The notes beneath the pieces were generated by a model that searched no databases, was not told the DNA's origin, and was given only the letters and a program-made list of their open reading frames with translations. From an uncultured Alphaproteobacteria bacterium (lineage in GTDB: Bacteria; Pseudomonadota; Alphaproteobacteria; Puniceispirillales; UBA1172), in assembly GCA_958431225.1 (NCBI GenBank), contig OY288107.1:1701501-1765500 (forward strand): a stretch of DNA of 64,000 nt, given 5' to 3'. The translations under genes and the position numbers were made by a program. Below are positions 15,001-20,317 of the stretch, in pieces; within the stretch, counting starts at the first letter, position 1, and the number at the start of each line of letters is the position of its first letter.

Positions 15001-15051
15001 GCAGAAGACCTAGGACTAACCCCAATACCAGAAACCGACCCCAACGGGTGA
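1..15051 (+). CDS. Giant cadherin-like repeat surface protein (5' end outside window)
   Basis: The frame is open from base 1, and the residues before the first ATG (base 52) match an internal repeat near 2440, so that ATG is internal and the gene starts upstream. About 5000 residues are visible. The first third has cadherin-like modules marked by LDYE and ITASDG-type strands, plus three Ig-like modules containing YQWF (or YRWF) near 110, 2540 and 5680. From about 6600 on, a different about 100-residue module recurs, marked by TENxxGADTGITF, DIDP and LDYEDPDLP. No GGxGxD RTX nonapeptides are seen. The C-terminus is an Ala-Pro linker ending in PIPETDPNG. Such proteins are usually secreted adhesins with calcium-binding repeats; function here is inferred from repeats only. 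The N-terminal export signal is not visible. The product is far larger than most cadherin-repeat proteins. Confidence 0.9.
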   Translation, partial: GPAIYAIDPTASATGGNMLALEVSTPDPDGVDTNFPITYQWFTTTDDGTTKTPLATDADGASYTLKMGDSTTPDYGVTVRYTDISGKNEVVDSALITLHPLIATGSGAVEENDQGADTGITLSAGNGYTIGGDAEFSVFAKGGDNDGEEDERFEVVNEAGVWKLKLKSNVSLDAEQATRINLRIVHNNGAVVPVDVQVAVGDVNELNPEIAPETFPPRDGVVFYEDVEIGTAVHEFEIIDDATAFDGLKITFESTNRDFSEGDRFTLSKELRVDEETGKNRIFANLELARELDYDEYTRLDASYSETVTVKVTGSSMLQNGTLRSSVTDFTFSIYILNINDTAPELELPDGTDSAVAQLDENTDGANVALNINFKASDLDDSFSFANAHQGHNLPDTEFTFTISGDQAHRFEIVANHNEIYNWQLNLKSGHSLDYERAATLNLQITASDGVNTSAPIFVTINVNDDNTETNIHNPYFIGGAIALDVFEDIAVGVRIATLTALDGDGDTLTYAITAGNERGLFAIDANTGALTIAKTLDYETAITHTLTVQVADNNGKTDKAEVAVNVLDVSPETPAPTDTTPSVNDIIPIFTRAIDSPMHGVIDETGGSGNTEDVSTGYKILITDADSNNNFTFDFNDNRFKFADQGEGIWELFLKANNAVDYDMAGGESIALDFLINDGANNAARRGAVNVRVNDIDDHAPSFTISGTGQIDEQISTQHDAVYAGITFTISDMDTGIDTNSTLLFSINRPYYDRFELVRDGNTLKLYLKADAVLDYESETTIDGILATINQHPYSYTSPAGAVTLHVQNKDEGDAVYQINGASTAIGSMLTLQQITDDPDGIKAGTLRYQWFTTTDGGATKNDIATNANGASYTLQTGDSITALYGVTISYTDNADTQESVDVLFGLTASAPVGTVTENDRGADTGITLSFDGRYSGISGASFVITGRDGEIDNRFEVVNESGAWKLKLKATKFLDAEQATKINLNIALNDVSVDVQIAVNNVNDVRPDYTEDTYRGNDFTDHFTLYEDAKIGTVIHEFEITEDVGREGFHVSFADSGGIRTRGDKFILFEDIRIDEETGRERIFVRIELARELDYEEYTRLKQDHRESASIEVLGSSLDGFGNVRQSTGEIGFVIINIFNVNDTPPELELPDGTNSAMAQVDENTDGANVALNIMFKASDLDDSFSTLPAHRQHNNLPFTEYTFTISGDQAHKFEVVASGDTDYAWQLNLKSGQSLDYERAATLNLQITASDGINTSAPLEITINVNDDATETNPHNPYFTNDSISLDVHENITVNTQIAILTALDGDGEAPTYAITAGNTNTQFAIDQNSGILTIAKSPKSLNHETTPTHTLTITANDGNGKTEEIIATINVLDIDEVLEFSQAGGYIATIKEDGTSLTTLAVSATLNDPNITDNISYAFLTDANTGAGDTTHLGFTIDAANGTISFTGTASTDLDFESIAENPIPLTVRATHDNGDANVPNPSDDITVTITVEDVNEFAPVFVTPATDTTLIGDSANVAENAVVNDRVGLFRATDADGDNNAVGYTLAGGGGVFDIREVAGTNNWEIYVTDTSALDFESSTKTYNLVITASDSDPDTPKTETKPVRISITDINDNAPMLGAPVWVGSYATSVREDTAANTALFQVTATDGDTATTPPPTLTYEIVSIDGVALARITNPLFRIEPDNGDVKIANALDYETAQNHTLIIRATDGTHPSNEVSVTINVADTNDNAPMVTVAGTGAIDERIAGATDAIVATGITITLADADATDAYKSGVGLTPNFRVLNAGDDTHNTDFAVVDDGSGNWVLQYTGTTLSAESAATIALKIEVSDGVHTPPDVSDAFTLTVNNLQEGAATYIVSGSVAADAELTAMLAPDGADPDGVDGTVPIMYRWFTKSSVDANPTSFTDSGSGDFQWLGAESTDNTYTIMGAPVAGAVYGVLVRYTDGFSASTPNFVPALASALVFSQTGGYSATIKEDGTSLTTLDIDATLDDSADDITYAFLTDASTDATAATHQGFAIDASDGTITFTGTASTDLNFESITNNPITLTVRATHDNGDLNTPNPFGDIEAAITITDLNDEKPMLDGAASLRMNERTAAGDFATGYIFTLTDADAVDDDARFTAGDFTFNDTRFGVRKTATAGTWELVLKDGETLDYETAADRNIALEITVTDSNSNTSDPLEIAITVQNVPDQPRLAPSAPGSLDAGSLTENQLSADTGVTFIMEEITVPISYAVTADTTDFDPSSFSIAQRAGTHRFVLDGYEIVGAGDSTKNWFKLKLKEGYSADYEGYGITRGTLYFEIRAHDSDGNIIARQDVDIQLNDVNPEVTPSLFVTGKRGGITENAAGADSGASFTLSDPDTPISFAPTATDADIDPGDFVITAINGTHEKFAEMFRIARSGTSDRWSLHLKDGVSLDYEDPDLPSHKTLFLDVRVTDPDGNTSSALNFEIVVRDVVDESLTLSQAQGTGTIFENVTGADTGITFTLAAPATTISTTATADMTDIDPDNFIITAADGTPSGFAGEFEFVWDDTNNNWKLKLGGLSSMDFENPNLPADKMLHFDIHVADHDGSKSAVRRVDVEVVNVLGGPHILPNVPGSLNLQHLTENQLGVDTGISFVVVSDNADNTPVSYTVTADTTDIDPSNIAIFPRSGIHRFVLDRYEIVVDGDGTSNWFKLKLKDGYSADYEGFGLDSKTLLFEIRVHDSAGNIITRRNVDIQLHNINPEITPTLLLTGKFGNVTENVAGANSDASFTLSDGDTPISFTETATDDDIDPGDFIVTAIDGTDKKFADMFRVARNGTSNKWSLQLKPDMSLDYEDPDLPANKTIFLDARVADPDKNQSSALNFIIRVHEAVGPVLGAPQGTGAIIENATDVDSGITFTFTDADTPISATATDNTTDIDPNSFAITARPGTDAKFADMFALARVGTSNTWKLKVKFGKSIDYDDPDLPTNKIIQLSVQITDPSGEASAIRNVDISVREDTTAPILGAPQGTGSTGAIIEKIAGADTGISFAISDGDTFISPTATTATSDIDPNSFSIIHRTAPDEKFAGLFTLAYDDANSIWRLKLKERMTLDYNDTDLAADKTIRLTVQVNDPEGNASTTPRNVDIRVHTRMLDDTLAPNLSQPQGTGAITENAVGADSGITFTLTDPDTTISPTATADTTDIDPDSFAITARDGTDAKFAGMFTFAQTNTADTWTLKVRDGMSLDYEDDDIPDDRILHFAVRVTDPDGNASAIRNIDVSVEDIDEINPIFFAFNHRAGVMENVLGAETGVVFHASDEITPGVQSVLKPSSFSFSHGPGTHRSYAGYFEFVSLGTNNRWRLKLKDELSLDREAAGLTFDTTIYLWIRVLDDTGNGSATHIAQIDVINIHPETTPTLNTHLRHNVGAVTENIPAADTGLRFTVTDSDTPISTTGRTADMTDIDPDSFIITAQDGTDDKFADMFEVLREGTSDSWRIYLKNGVFLNYEDPDLPAPEDSGNKRISLAVKVADPDGNTSTTWYFHVDVRDANEASPELSAPQFPIGADTGTITEHDVGADADIIFTLTDSDSLFATTGRTAATNDIDPDSFTITAADGTDQKFADLFEIVVEPRVVLFPSLHFRYDQWKLKLRDGATIDYEDPNLPDDGILHFDIQVTDPQGNKSAVRSVDVAVQNVNDGPHILPNVPGSLDLQHLTENQLGADTGISFIVVSDNAANTPISYTVTAATTDIDPSSFSIRGINQTHDFVAEEYEIVGAGDGTNHWFKLKLKDGYAADYDGFGLSGDRQVRLRITLTTPDGSSRIKDARIQLLHEAGEVTPTMVVLRKFGVASENVAGANTLASFRLSDPDTDISTTPTPADSTDIDPSSFNIAVRDGTHADFAKMFEVAWDAAHGRWTVKLKPGMRLDYDDANLPADKRILLAVKVTDPDGNVSSLLGLGVDVKNAAAFTLSTPQGTGSIDEHDLGADTGITFTLTGADTTDIDSNNFIITAAGGYPQRYGDVFEIVWDDTAKNWKLKLREGSWIDYEDGGLHDDKILHFDIHVVDSAGGSSLVRRVDVAVENVQDGPHIVPGGPGSTRTGSLTENQFGADTGITFTLSDTDIPISYTNTADTTDIDLSSFSLSGINQTHDFVTENYEFVGDGDGTNNWFKLKLKDGYAEDFEGFGLSLTTISREVRFRITLTNPDGSTRIHDVRIPLINIEDEVIPSMLLTRKFGVVTENVAGANTFASFRLSDLDTDISLTKTADTTDIDPSSFNVAVRDGTHTKFARMFDIAWDEPNNRWTVKLKPGMRLDYDDTDLPADKRILLAVKVTDPDGNVSSLLGLGVDVRDAIAPVLGGAVLGSGTITENAVNADTGITFTLTDADTHISATATDDILDIDPNSFAITARDGTNAKFAGMFELAKTNIADTWALKVKSGIDYEDPDLPTDKIIRLSVQVIDPSGKTSLIRNADISVIDDTTAPILGAPQGTGAIIEDIAGADSGISFAVSDGDTLMTSPATTSTNDIDPNNFTITARDSTNAKFAGMFALAYDDTESVWRLKLKERMALDYDDTDLGTDKTIRLTVQITDPEGNASATPRNVDISVHARMLDDALAPNLSQPQGTGAITENADGADSGITFTLTDPDTAISPTATADTTDIDPNSFTITARDGTNAKFLDMFEFAQTDTANTWTLKLRDGMSLDYEDDDLDDDKILHFAVRVTDPHGNASAIQNIDVSVENVDEIAPVMISIGNTRSGVMENELGVVTGITLTVADEITPGVRGELDSSNFHLVRAYHTHRSYADYFEFIREGTSDVWRLKLKDEFSLDYEAQGLVHAGGARSVYLVVRVIDDAGNTTSSVIVEVDALNVHPETTPTLNTHLRNNVGTITENDAAAYTGLRFTVTDDDTPISITGRTAATTDIDPDSFTITAQDGTNTKFADMFEVVREGTSNNWRIKLKDGESLDYEDADMPTPEDSGNKRLSFSVKVADPEGNTSTTWYFHVDVQDDTSDNPAPAPAPAPAPAPAITPDDLEDPAEDLGLTPIPETDPNG
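8581..10545 (+). repeat. Super-repeat block A inside the giant gene
   Basis: This stretch encodes about five modules in the same order and with near-identical wording as block B at 12952-14925. Examples are LGAPQGTGAI, then ARMLDD-type spacer, then GVMEN, then HPETTPTLNTHL, then EDSGNKR. It indicates a multi-module duplication rather than single-module expansion. Confidence 0.8.
12952..14925 (+). repeat. Super-repeat block B inside the giant gene
   Basis: This is the second copy of the block at 8581-10545, offset by about 4.4 kb. Module order is kept, while several residues and short indels differ, so the duplication is not very recent. Confidence 0.8.
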
Positions 15052-15059
15052 GGGCAGGG

Positions 15060-15262
15060 ACGGCGCGGCGCACCCTCAGGGTGGTAGCGTGGGCGCGAAT
15101 TAAAAGGGACGGCGCGGCGGCGTGGGCGCGAATTTAAAGACGGCACGGCGCACCCTCAGGGTGGTAGCGTGGGCGCGAATTAAAAGGGACGGCGCGGCGG
15201 CGTGGGCGCGAATTTAGAGACGGCGCGGCGCACCCTCAGGGTGGTAGCGTGGGCGCGAATTA
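15060..15262. repeat. 80-bp tandem repeat, about 2.5 copies
   Basis: Copies start at 15060, 15140 and 15220; the third is partial. Each unit has two related halves that share GTGGGCGCGAATT. One half also carries the palindrome CACCCTCAGGGTG. It lies directly after the stop codon of the giant gene. No coding potential is evident and the role is unknown. Confidence 0.9.
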
Positions 15263-15477
15263 TTAGATATTTTACAATTCCCGCCACGGCTTGCAATCCT
15301 GTTTGTATGGAGCCTTCCACCCAGCCACTCAATCCGGGAGAGGCGGAAGCTTCTCCTGTGCTGTCCATGATTGTGCGTTGTAGTCCCAGCCATAATTCAG
15401 CATCAGTATTCCCGATTCGTTCTTAGATAGCCCCGCGCCTTGAATAGATAATGGTATGCGCCTCGCCCGCATCCTTT
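15263..15477. other. Intergenic stretch with a possible minus-strand coding remnant
   Basis: No intact gene is seen. A minus-strand frame entering at 15422 reads ERIGNTDAELWLGLQ, which loosely resembles the C-terminal part of HigA-type antitoxins, and then runs into unrelated sequence. This is weak and may be chance. Confidence 0.25.
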
Positions 15478-16407
15478 TCAATCTACGGAAGCATTAAGGC
15501 GCGCTTCTGGCACGACTTCGTTGCGCATAAATCGGGCGAAGGCTTCGGCTGTTGGGGATAGTCCTGTTGCTACTGACCATGCTAGCCCTACATCCATGCT
15601 TGGCACCGGGCTGGCTAGGGACACGGCTTCAATGCGTAAGCCTTCCAATGACCATGGGCGATAGACCATGTTGGATAGGATGGTGATGCCCATGCCGTTT
15701 GCCACCATGGAACGCACGCCTTCTACTGATGATGAGTGCATGAGGATGTTCGGGCGCAATCCTGCTTGATTCCAATAGCGCCATGAGGTGGTCGCCGCTT
15801 CATCCACGGTGAGCATGATATAAGGCTCATTGGTTAGATCGCCTAGGTGAATTTTATCGCGCTGGGATAATTTATGCCCGCTTGCTAACCATAAACGCCT
15901 TGGGGAACGGATTAGGGTTTCGTAGGCTAGCTTTTCTTGCTCGGCTATATTGAGCGTCAAAAGCACCGCGATATCATACTGCCCCGAAACCAACCCGTCC
16001 TCAATTTCCGCGCGATTGACTTCTACTAATTGCAGGTTGATGGCGGGATAAATCCGTTTGAATCGCTCCAAATAGGGGGGCATGAAATAGCCCGCCACGG
16101 TGTAGGTCATGGCTAGGCGCAGCTCGCCTTCTAAACTTGAGCGCGCATCGTTGCCCGGGGCGCGCACGGCTTCATTGACGGCGACCATGACACGTTCGGC
16201 GTGATGCAGGAAAATCGTGCCGTTATGGGTGAGGTTCAAGCCGCGCGCATGGCGGCGGAATAGGGCGCAACCGACAATTTCTTCTAGATGTTTGATGGCG
16301 GTGGTGATGGCGCTTTGTGAGACGTTTAACTCATGGGCAGCTTGGGCGATCTGTCCGGCATGGGCGACGGCAATAAAATAGCGGATTTGACGAAATGTGG
16401 GTTCCAT
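15478..16407 (-). CDS. LysR-family transcriptional regulator
   Basis: The 309-aa protein has the classic LysR layout: an N-terminal winged helix-turn-helix (residues about 3-62, with QIAQAAHELNVSQSAITTAI at the recognition region) and a C-terminal periplasmic-binding-like effector domain. Length is typical of the family. It is transcribed divergently from the TorT-like/ABC/pxp operon across a 261-bp gap. LysR proteins commonly control the divergent operon in response to a pathway ligand, so it is the likely regulator of that operon. The ligand cannot be read from sequence. Confidence 0.92.
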   Translation of the reverse strand: MEPTFRQIRYFIAVAHAGQIAQAAHELNVSQSAITTAIKHLEEIVGCALFRRHARGLNLTHNGTIFLHHAERVMVAVNEAVRAPGNDARSSLEGELRLAMTYTVAGYFMPPYLERFKRIYPAINLQLVEVNRAEIEDGLVSGQYDIAVLLTLNIAEQEKLAYETLIRSPRRLWLASGHKLSQRDKIHLGDLTNEPYIMLTVDEAATTSWRYWNQAGLRPNILMHSSSVEGVRSMVANGMGITILSNMVYRPWSLEGLRIEAVSLASPVPSMDVGLAWSVATGLSPTAEAFARFMRNEVVPEARLNASVD

Positions 16408-16517
16408 ACGAATCTCCCAATTCTGATTTTTTGTGGCAACCTATCTAAAAAACAGAATGCTCGCTTTTGAATCTGGTGCCAATTTGAATGCGTATCTCTT
16501 TAAGGAAAGTAAATAGC

Positions 16518-16549
16518 ATAAGGTTTTCTCCCGCGAAAGCCTTATTTTT
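16518..16549 (+). terminator. Intrinsic-terminator-like hairpin in the divergent promoter region
   Basis: The arms ATAAGGTTTTC (16518-16528) and GAAAGCCTTAT (16535-16545) pair over 11 positions with one wobble, around a 6-nt loop, and are followed by TTTT. It sits 120 bp upstream of the TorT-like start, with no gene ending there, so it may attenuate the operon leader or end a short RNA. Confidence 0.5.
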
Positions 16550-16668
16550 CTGCCCGCATTGATGTTTCTGATTTTTCTATATCACTTCGTTTTTATTTAT
16601 ATTTTTAATCCACCTATGCTTAGGCGTAATCTCTAACGAAACACACATTTTCTTTCAGGAGGACTCTT

Positions 16669-17739
16669 ATGAATTATCGTTTGACTTCACTCATCTCTGC
16701 CGCCGCCATTGTGCTATCGGCGGGGTTCACGCAAGCTGATGAGGCTTGGTATCCTTACGCTGTTGAAAGCTGGAACCCGCCATTTGATATGGCTAGCCCG
16801 CGCAAATCGGTGGATTATACGCCCCTCAACAAAGCCGCTAAGGCTTGGGATATTTGCGTATCGTTTCCGCATATGAAGGATGCGTATTGGTTGGGGGTCA
16901 ATTATGGCGTGGCTTCGGAGGCAAAACGTCTCGGGGTTAAGATGCAACTCGTTGAGGCGGGGGGCTATACCGAACTCAACACGCAGATTAATCAGATTGA
17001 GGATTGCGTTGCGGCGGGTGCTGATGCGGTGGTGATTGGCGCGATTTCTTATGATGGCTTGAATAATCTGGTCGCTGAAATTAGGGGCAAAGGCGTTCCG
17101 GTCATTGATATTATCAACGGGATGTCGTCGCCCGAATTGTCTGCCAAATCGCTAGTGTCGTTTGGTGAGATGGGCGGCAAAGCGGGGGAATTCCTTGCCA
17201 AGAAACATCCTAGTGGGCGTAAGGTAAAGGCGGCTTGGTTCCCGGGTCCTGCGGGTGCCGGCTGGGTTGAAGCGGGCAATAGCGGCTTTATGGCTGGCGT
17301 TGCTGGCAGTGCGGTTGAGGTCGTGGATACCAAATACGGCGACACCGGCAAGGAAGCACAATCGGCTTTGGTTGAGGATGCGCTTGAGACCTATCCTGAC
17401 CTTGATTATATCGTTGGCACGGCGGTGACGGCGGAGGCGGCGGTGCCGATTCTGCGCGCACGTGGGCTGACGGATAAGGTTAAGGTGGTGTCGTATTACT
17501 TCACCCCGGGCGTCGACCAAGGCATTAAGCGCAAGCAGATTCTTGCCGCGCCAACCGATTCCACGGTGATTCAAGGGCGCATTGCCATTGACCAAGCCGT
17601 GCGGATTTTGGAAGGGCATGATTATCATAAGCACGTGGGCCCGGCGCTTTATGTGGTGACCACCGATAATCACGGCGATTTTGATGCGAGCTCAACCCTT
17701 GCGCCTGCCGGGTTTAGTCCGGTGTTTCGTGTGGAATAA
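16669..17739 (+). CDS. TorT-like periplasmic binding protein
   Basis: This is a 356-aa type-1 periplasmic binding protein. A signal peptide covers about residues 1-23 (positive start, hydrophobic core, cleavage after TQA). The mature start (WYPYAVESWNPPFDMASPR, then ICVSFPHMKDAYWLGVNYG) matches what I recall of the TorT family, which binds trimethylamine N-oxide and partners the TorS sensor kinase. Here no sensor kinase follows. An ABC ATPase and permease do, so the protein is probably the solute receptor of an importer. A strong Shine-Dalgarno AGGAGGA precedes the ATG. It is the first gene of the long operon. The true ligand is uncertain. Confidence 0.85.
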   Translation: MNYRLTSLISAAAIVLSAGFTQADEAWYPYAVESWNPPFDMASPRKSVDYTPLNKAAKAWDICVSFPHMKDAYWLGVNYGVASEAKRLGVKMQLVEAGGYTELNTQINQIEDCVAAGADAVVIGAISYDGLNNLVAEIRGKGVPVIDIINGMSSPELSAKSLVSFGEMGGKAGEFLAKKHPSGRKVKAAWFPGPAGAGWVEAGNSGFMAGVAGSAVEVVDTKYGDTGKEAQSALVEDALETYPDLDYIVGTAVTAEAAVPILRARGLTDKVKVVSYYFTPGVDQGIKRKQILAAPTDSTVIQGRIAIDQAVRILEGHDYHKHVGPALYVVTTDNHGDFDASSTLAPAGFSPVFRVE

Positions 17740-17753
17740 GCTGGATTAAGGCG

Positions 17754-19289
17754 TTGTCTGAAACTCCACTTCTCTCTGCGCGTCTCCTCACGCGAAACTA
17801 TCCGGGAGTGCGTGCCCTCGATGCGGTCAATTTTGACCTTCTCCCTAGCGAGGTGCACGTACTTTTCGGAGAAAATGGTGCGGGGAAATCAACCCTGATA
17901 TCAATTCTATCGGGGGCGCTGCGTCCCTCATCGGGGCATATTGAAATGCGCGGCGAGGTCGTGAATTTCGCCTCAGTGCATGAAGCACGCCAACGCGGAA
18001 TTTCTGCGGTGTTTCAAGAATTTTCACTCATCCCGCAGATGACCGTGGAAGAAAACCTGTTCCTCGGTGCTGAACATAGACAAGGAGTGTTTTTGGATAA
18101 GCGTGCTATGCGGGCGGAAGCGGTGCGGTTGTTGGATGAGCTTGGCTTTGCGCTACCGCCCAATCGGCAGGCAGACCACCTCACCCGCGCCGAACAACAG
18201 ATGCTTGAAATCGCCAAAGCCTTTCGTTCGGAATTATCGGTGCTGATTTTGGATGAGCCAACCGCGAGCCTGACGGCGCATGAAACCAAGCGGCTTTTTG
18301 CCCTGATACGCCAACTGACCGCCAAGGGAGTGGGGATTATCTATATCACGCACCGCATGGGCGAAATTCGGCAGATTGGCGACCGCATCAGCGTGTTGCG
18401 CGATGGGCGGCATGTGAAAACCCTGTCCTTGGATGCGGCGGATGATGCGACATTGGTGCGTTTGATGAGTGGCAGAGATGTCGGGGCGGTATTCCCGCGC
18501 ATCAAACATCCTAGGGCGCGGAAATCTGCCAATGCTATTGATGATGCGGTGTTGCGCCTTGACCGCCTTAGCACCGAAGGCGGCGCGGTGAAGGACGTGT
18601 CGCTGCATGTGAATCGCGGTGAGATTGTTGGCATGGCGGGGCTGGTTGGTTCGGGGAAATCGGCGGCGATGCGTGCGGCGTTCGGGATTGTGCCTGTTGC
18701 CGCAGGGCGGGTGTTTTATGGGGGTGCTGAGATCACAGGGCAGATGCCAAAACAAGCCATTCGCCGTGGCTTTTTATATCTGCCCGCAGACCGCAAACAT
18801 GATGGTTTGGTGATGATGCGGGCGGCGCGGGAAAGTATCAGTCTCGCCGCGCTTGACGTGCCGCCTTTTTGTCGCGGGGGCATTTTTATCAATCGCCGCG
18901 ATGAAAAACGACAGGTCGCGGCATTGGCGGAACAGCTGAACCTTAGCCCCAATCAGCCCGAACGTGCGGTGGAACATTTTTCTGGGGGCAATCAGCAAAA
19001 ATTGATGCTGGCACGGAGCCTCACGCGCGATTTTGATCTGATTGTCTTTGACGAACCCACCGTGGGGGTGGATGTAGGGGCGCGGGTGGCGATTTATCGT
19101 TTCATTGCCGCACTTGCCGAATCTGGGGTGACGGTGGTGATTGTGTCATCGGATTTGCCGGAGATTTTGCACCTATCAAGCCGTGCTTATGTATTTTGTC
19201 GCGGGCGCATAACCGCCGAGATACCCCGCGCGCGCCTCAGCGAGGAAGCAATGCTAAAACATTTCTTTGATAAGGAGCAAGCCGCATGA
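17754..19289 (+). CDS. Sugar-type ABC transporter ATPase, two nucleotide-binding domains
   Basis: The 511-aa protein is of the RbsA/MglA class with two fused ATPase domains. Domain 1 has Walker A GENGAGKS (residues 39-46) and Walker B ILDEPTASL. Domain 2 has GLVGSGKS, signature FSGGNQQ and Walker B VFDEPTVGVD. The domain 1 signature is degenerate (LTRAEQQ), which is normal in this class. The start is a TTG with AAGG upstream, 14 bp after the preceding stop. It energises import with the permease that overlaps its stop by 4 bp. Confidence 0.93.
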   Translation: MSETPLLSARLLTRNYPGVRALDAVNFDLLPSEVHVLFGENGAGKSTLISILSGALRPSSGHIEMRGEVVNFASVHEARQRGISAVFQEFSLIPQMTVEENLFLGAEHRQGVFLDKRAMRAEAVRLLDELGFALPPNRQADHLTRAEQQMLEIAKAFRSELSVLILDEPTASLTAHETKRLFALIRQLTAKGVGIIYITHRMGEIRQIGDRISVLRDGRHVKTLSLDAADDATLVRLMSGRDVGAVFPRIKHPRARKSANAIDDAVLRLDRLSTEGGAVKDVSLHVNRGEIVGMAGLVGSGKSAAMRAAFGIVPVAAGRVFYGGAEITGQMPKQAIRRGFLYLPADRKHDGLVMMRAARESISLAALDVPPFCRGGIFINRRDEKRQVAALAEQLNLSPNQPERAVEHFSGGNQQKLMLARSLTRDFDLIVFDEPTVGVDVGARVAIYRFIAALAESGVTVVIVSSDLPEILHLSSRAYVFCRGRITAEIPRARLSEEAMLKHFFDKEQAA

Positions 19290-20302
19290 ATGACGCACCA
19301 CGCCAAAAAATCGCGGTCGGCGATCTGTTGAAACGGCTATTTGTGCGCCTTGGCATTTTGCCGTTTCTGCTGATTATTGCGGTGATTGTTTTCACCTTGC
19401 TGTCGGAAAATTTTCTCACCACGCGCAATTTAACCAATGTATTGCGCCAATCGGTGTATCTCACCATCGTCTCGGCGGGGCAGATGTTTGCGCTCTTGAC
19501 CGGGGGTTTTGATTTATCGGTGGGAACGGTGCTGGCGTTGTCGTCGGTGGTGGGGGCGTTGGTGATGGCTTCGGTCTATGGCGCCATGCCCGATGCGGTG
19601 TTTTTGGCTATCAGCCTAGGTATTTTGGCAGGGGTCGCCGGGGGGACGATGATTGGCGTGGTTAATGCGGTTGGTGTTGCTTATATCGGCGTCTCGCCTT
19701 TTATGATGTCGCTGGGGATGGCTTCGGTGGGGTTTGGTGTTGCGCTCTATTTGACTGGAGGTGTGCCGGTTTATGGGATGCCTGTTGAATTCGGCGATAT
19801 TTTTGGTTTTGGTATTTGGTTCGGGATTCCGGTGCCGGTATGGATTGCCGCGCTGGTGGTGGTGGTGCTTTATATTCTACTCAATCGGACAGTGTGGGGG
19901 CGGTATTTTTATGCGGTGGGGGGCAATGCTAAGGCGGCGCGGCTGTCGGGGATTCCTGTGCGTAGGATGCTGTTTGCGACTTATGTGTTATGTGCGGGGC
20001 TGGCGGCACTGACGGGGATGTTGCTGACGGCACGGCTGGATACGGGGGAGGCGAATATCGGTGCTTCCATGCCCCTTGAAAGCATCGCCGCTTGCGTCAT
20101 TGCCGGGGTGTCGTTGCGGGGGGGCATTGGTAGGCTTGAAAATGTCGTGCTGGGGGCGTTGTTTATTGGGCTGATTCAGAACGGCATGAATCTGGCGCGC
20201 ATTGAAAGTTATTTGCAAACCGTGGTGTTGGGGGCGTTGCTGATTTTAGCGGTGGTAGCGGATCAGATTCGCTTGCGCTTTGTCGCATCGCTCAAGGATT
20301 GA
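19286..20302 (+). CDS. Sugar-type ABC transporter permease (RbsC-like)
   Basis: This is a 338-aa, highly hydrophobic inner-membrane protein of the BPD_transp_2/RbsC family, with the family landmarks LTGGFDLSVG and GNAKAARLSGI. Eight or more membrane segments are visible. Its ATG overlaps the ATPase stop (ATGA), so the two are translationally coupled. With the TorT-like protein it forms a complete importer. Confidence 0.93.
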   Translation: MNDAPRQKIAVGDLLKRLFVRLGILPFLLIIAVIVFTLLSENFLTTRNLTNVLRQSVYLTIVSAGQMFALLTGGFDLSVGTVLALSSVVGALVMASVYGAMPDAVFLAISLGILAGVAGGTMIGVVNAVGVAYIGVSPFMMSLGMASVGFGVALYLTGGVPVYGMPVEFGDIFGFGIWFGIPVPVWIAALVVVVLYILLNRTVWGRYFYAVGGNAKAARLSGIPVRRMLFATYVLCAGLAALTGMLLTARLDTGEANIGASMPLESIAACVIAGVSLRGGIGRLENVVLGALFIGLIQNGMNLARIESYLQTVVLGALLILAVVADQIRLRFVASLKD

Positions 20303-20317
20303 TAAAGGGAGGCGGGC

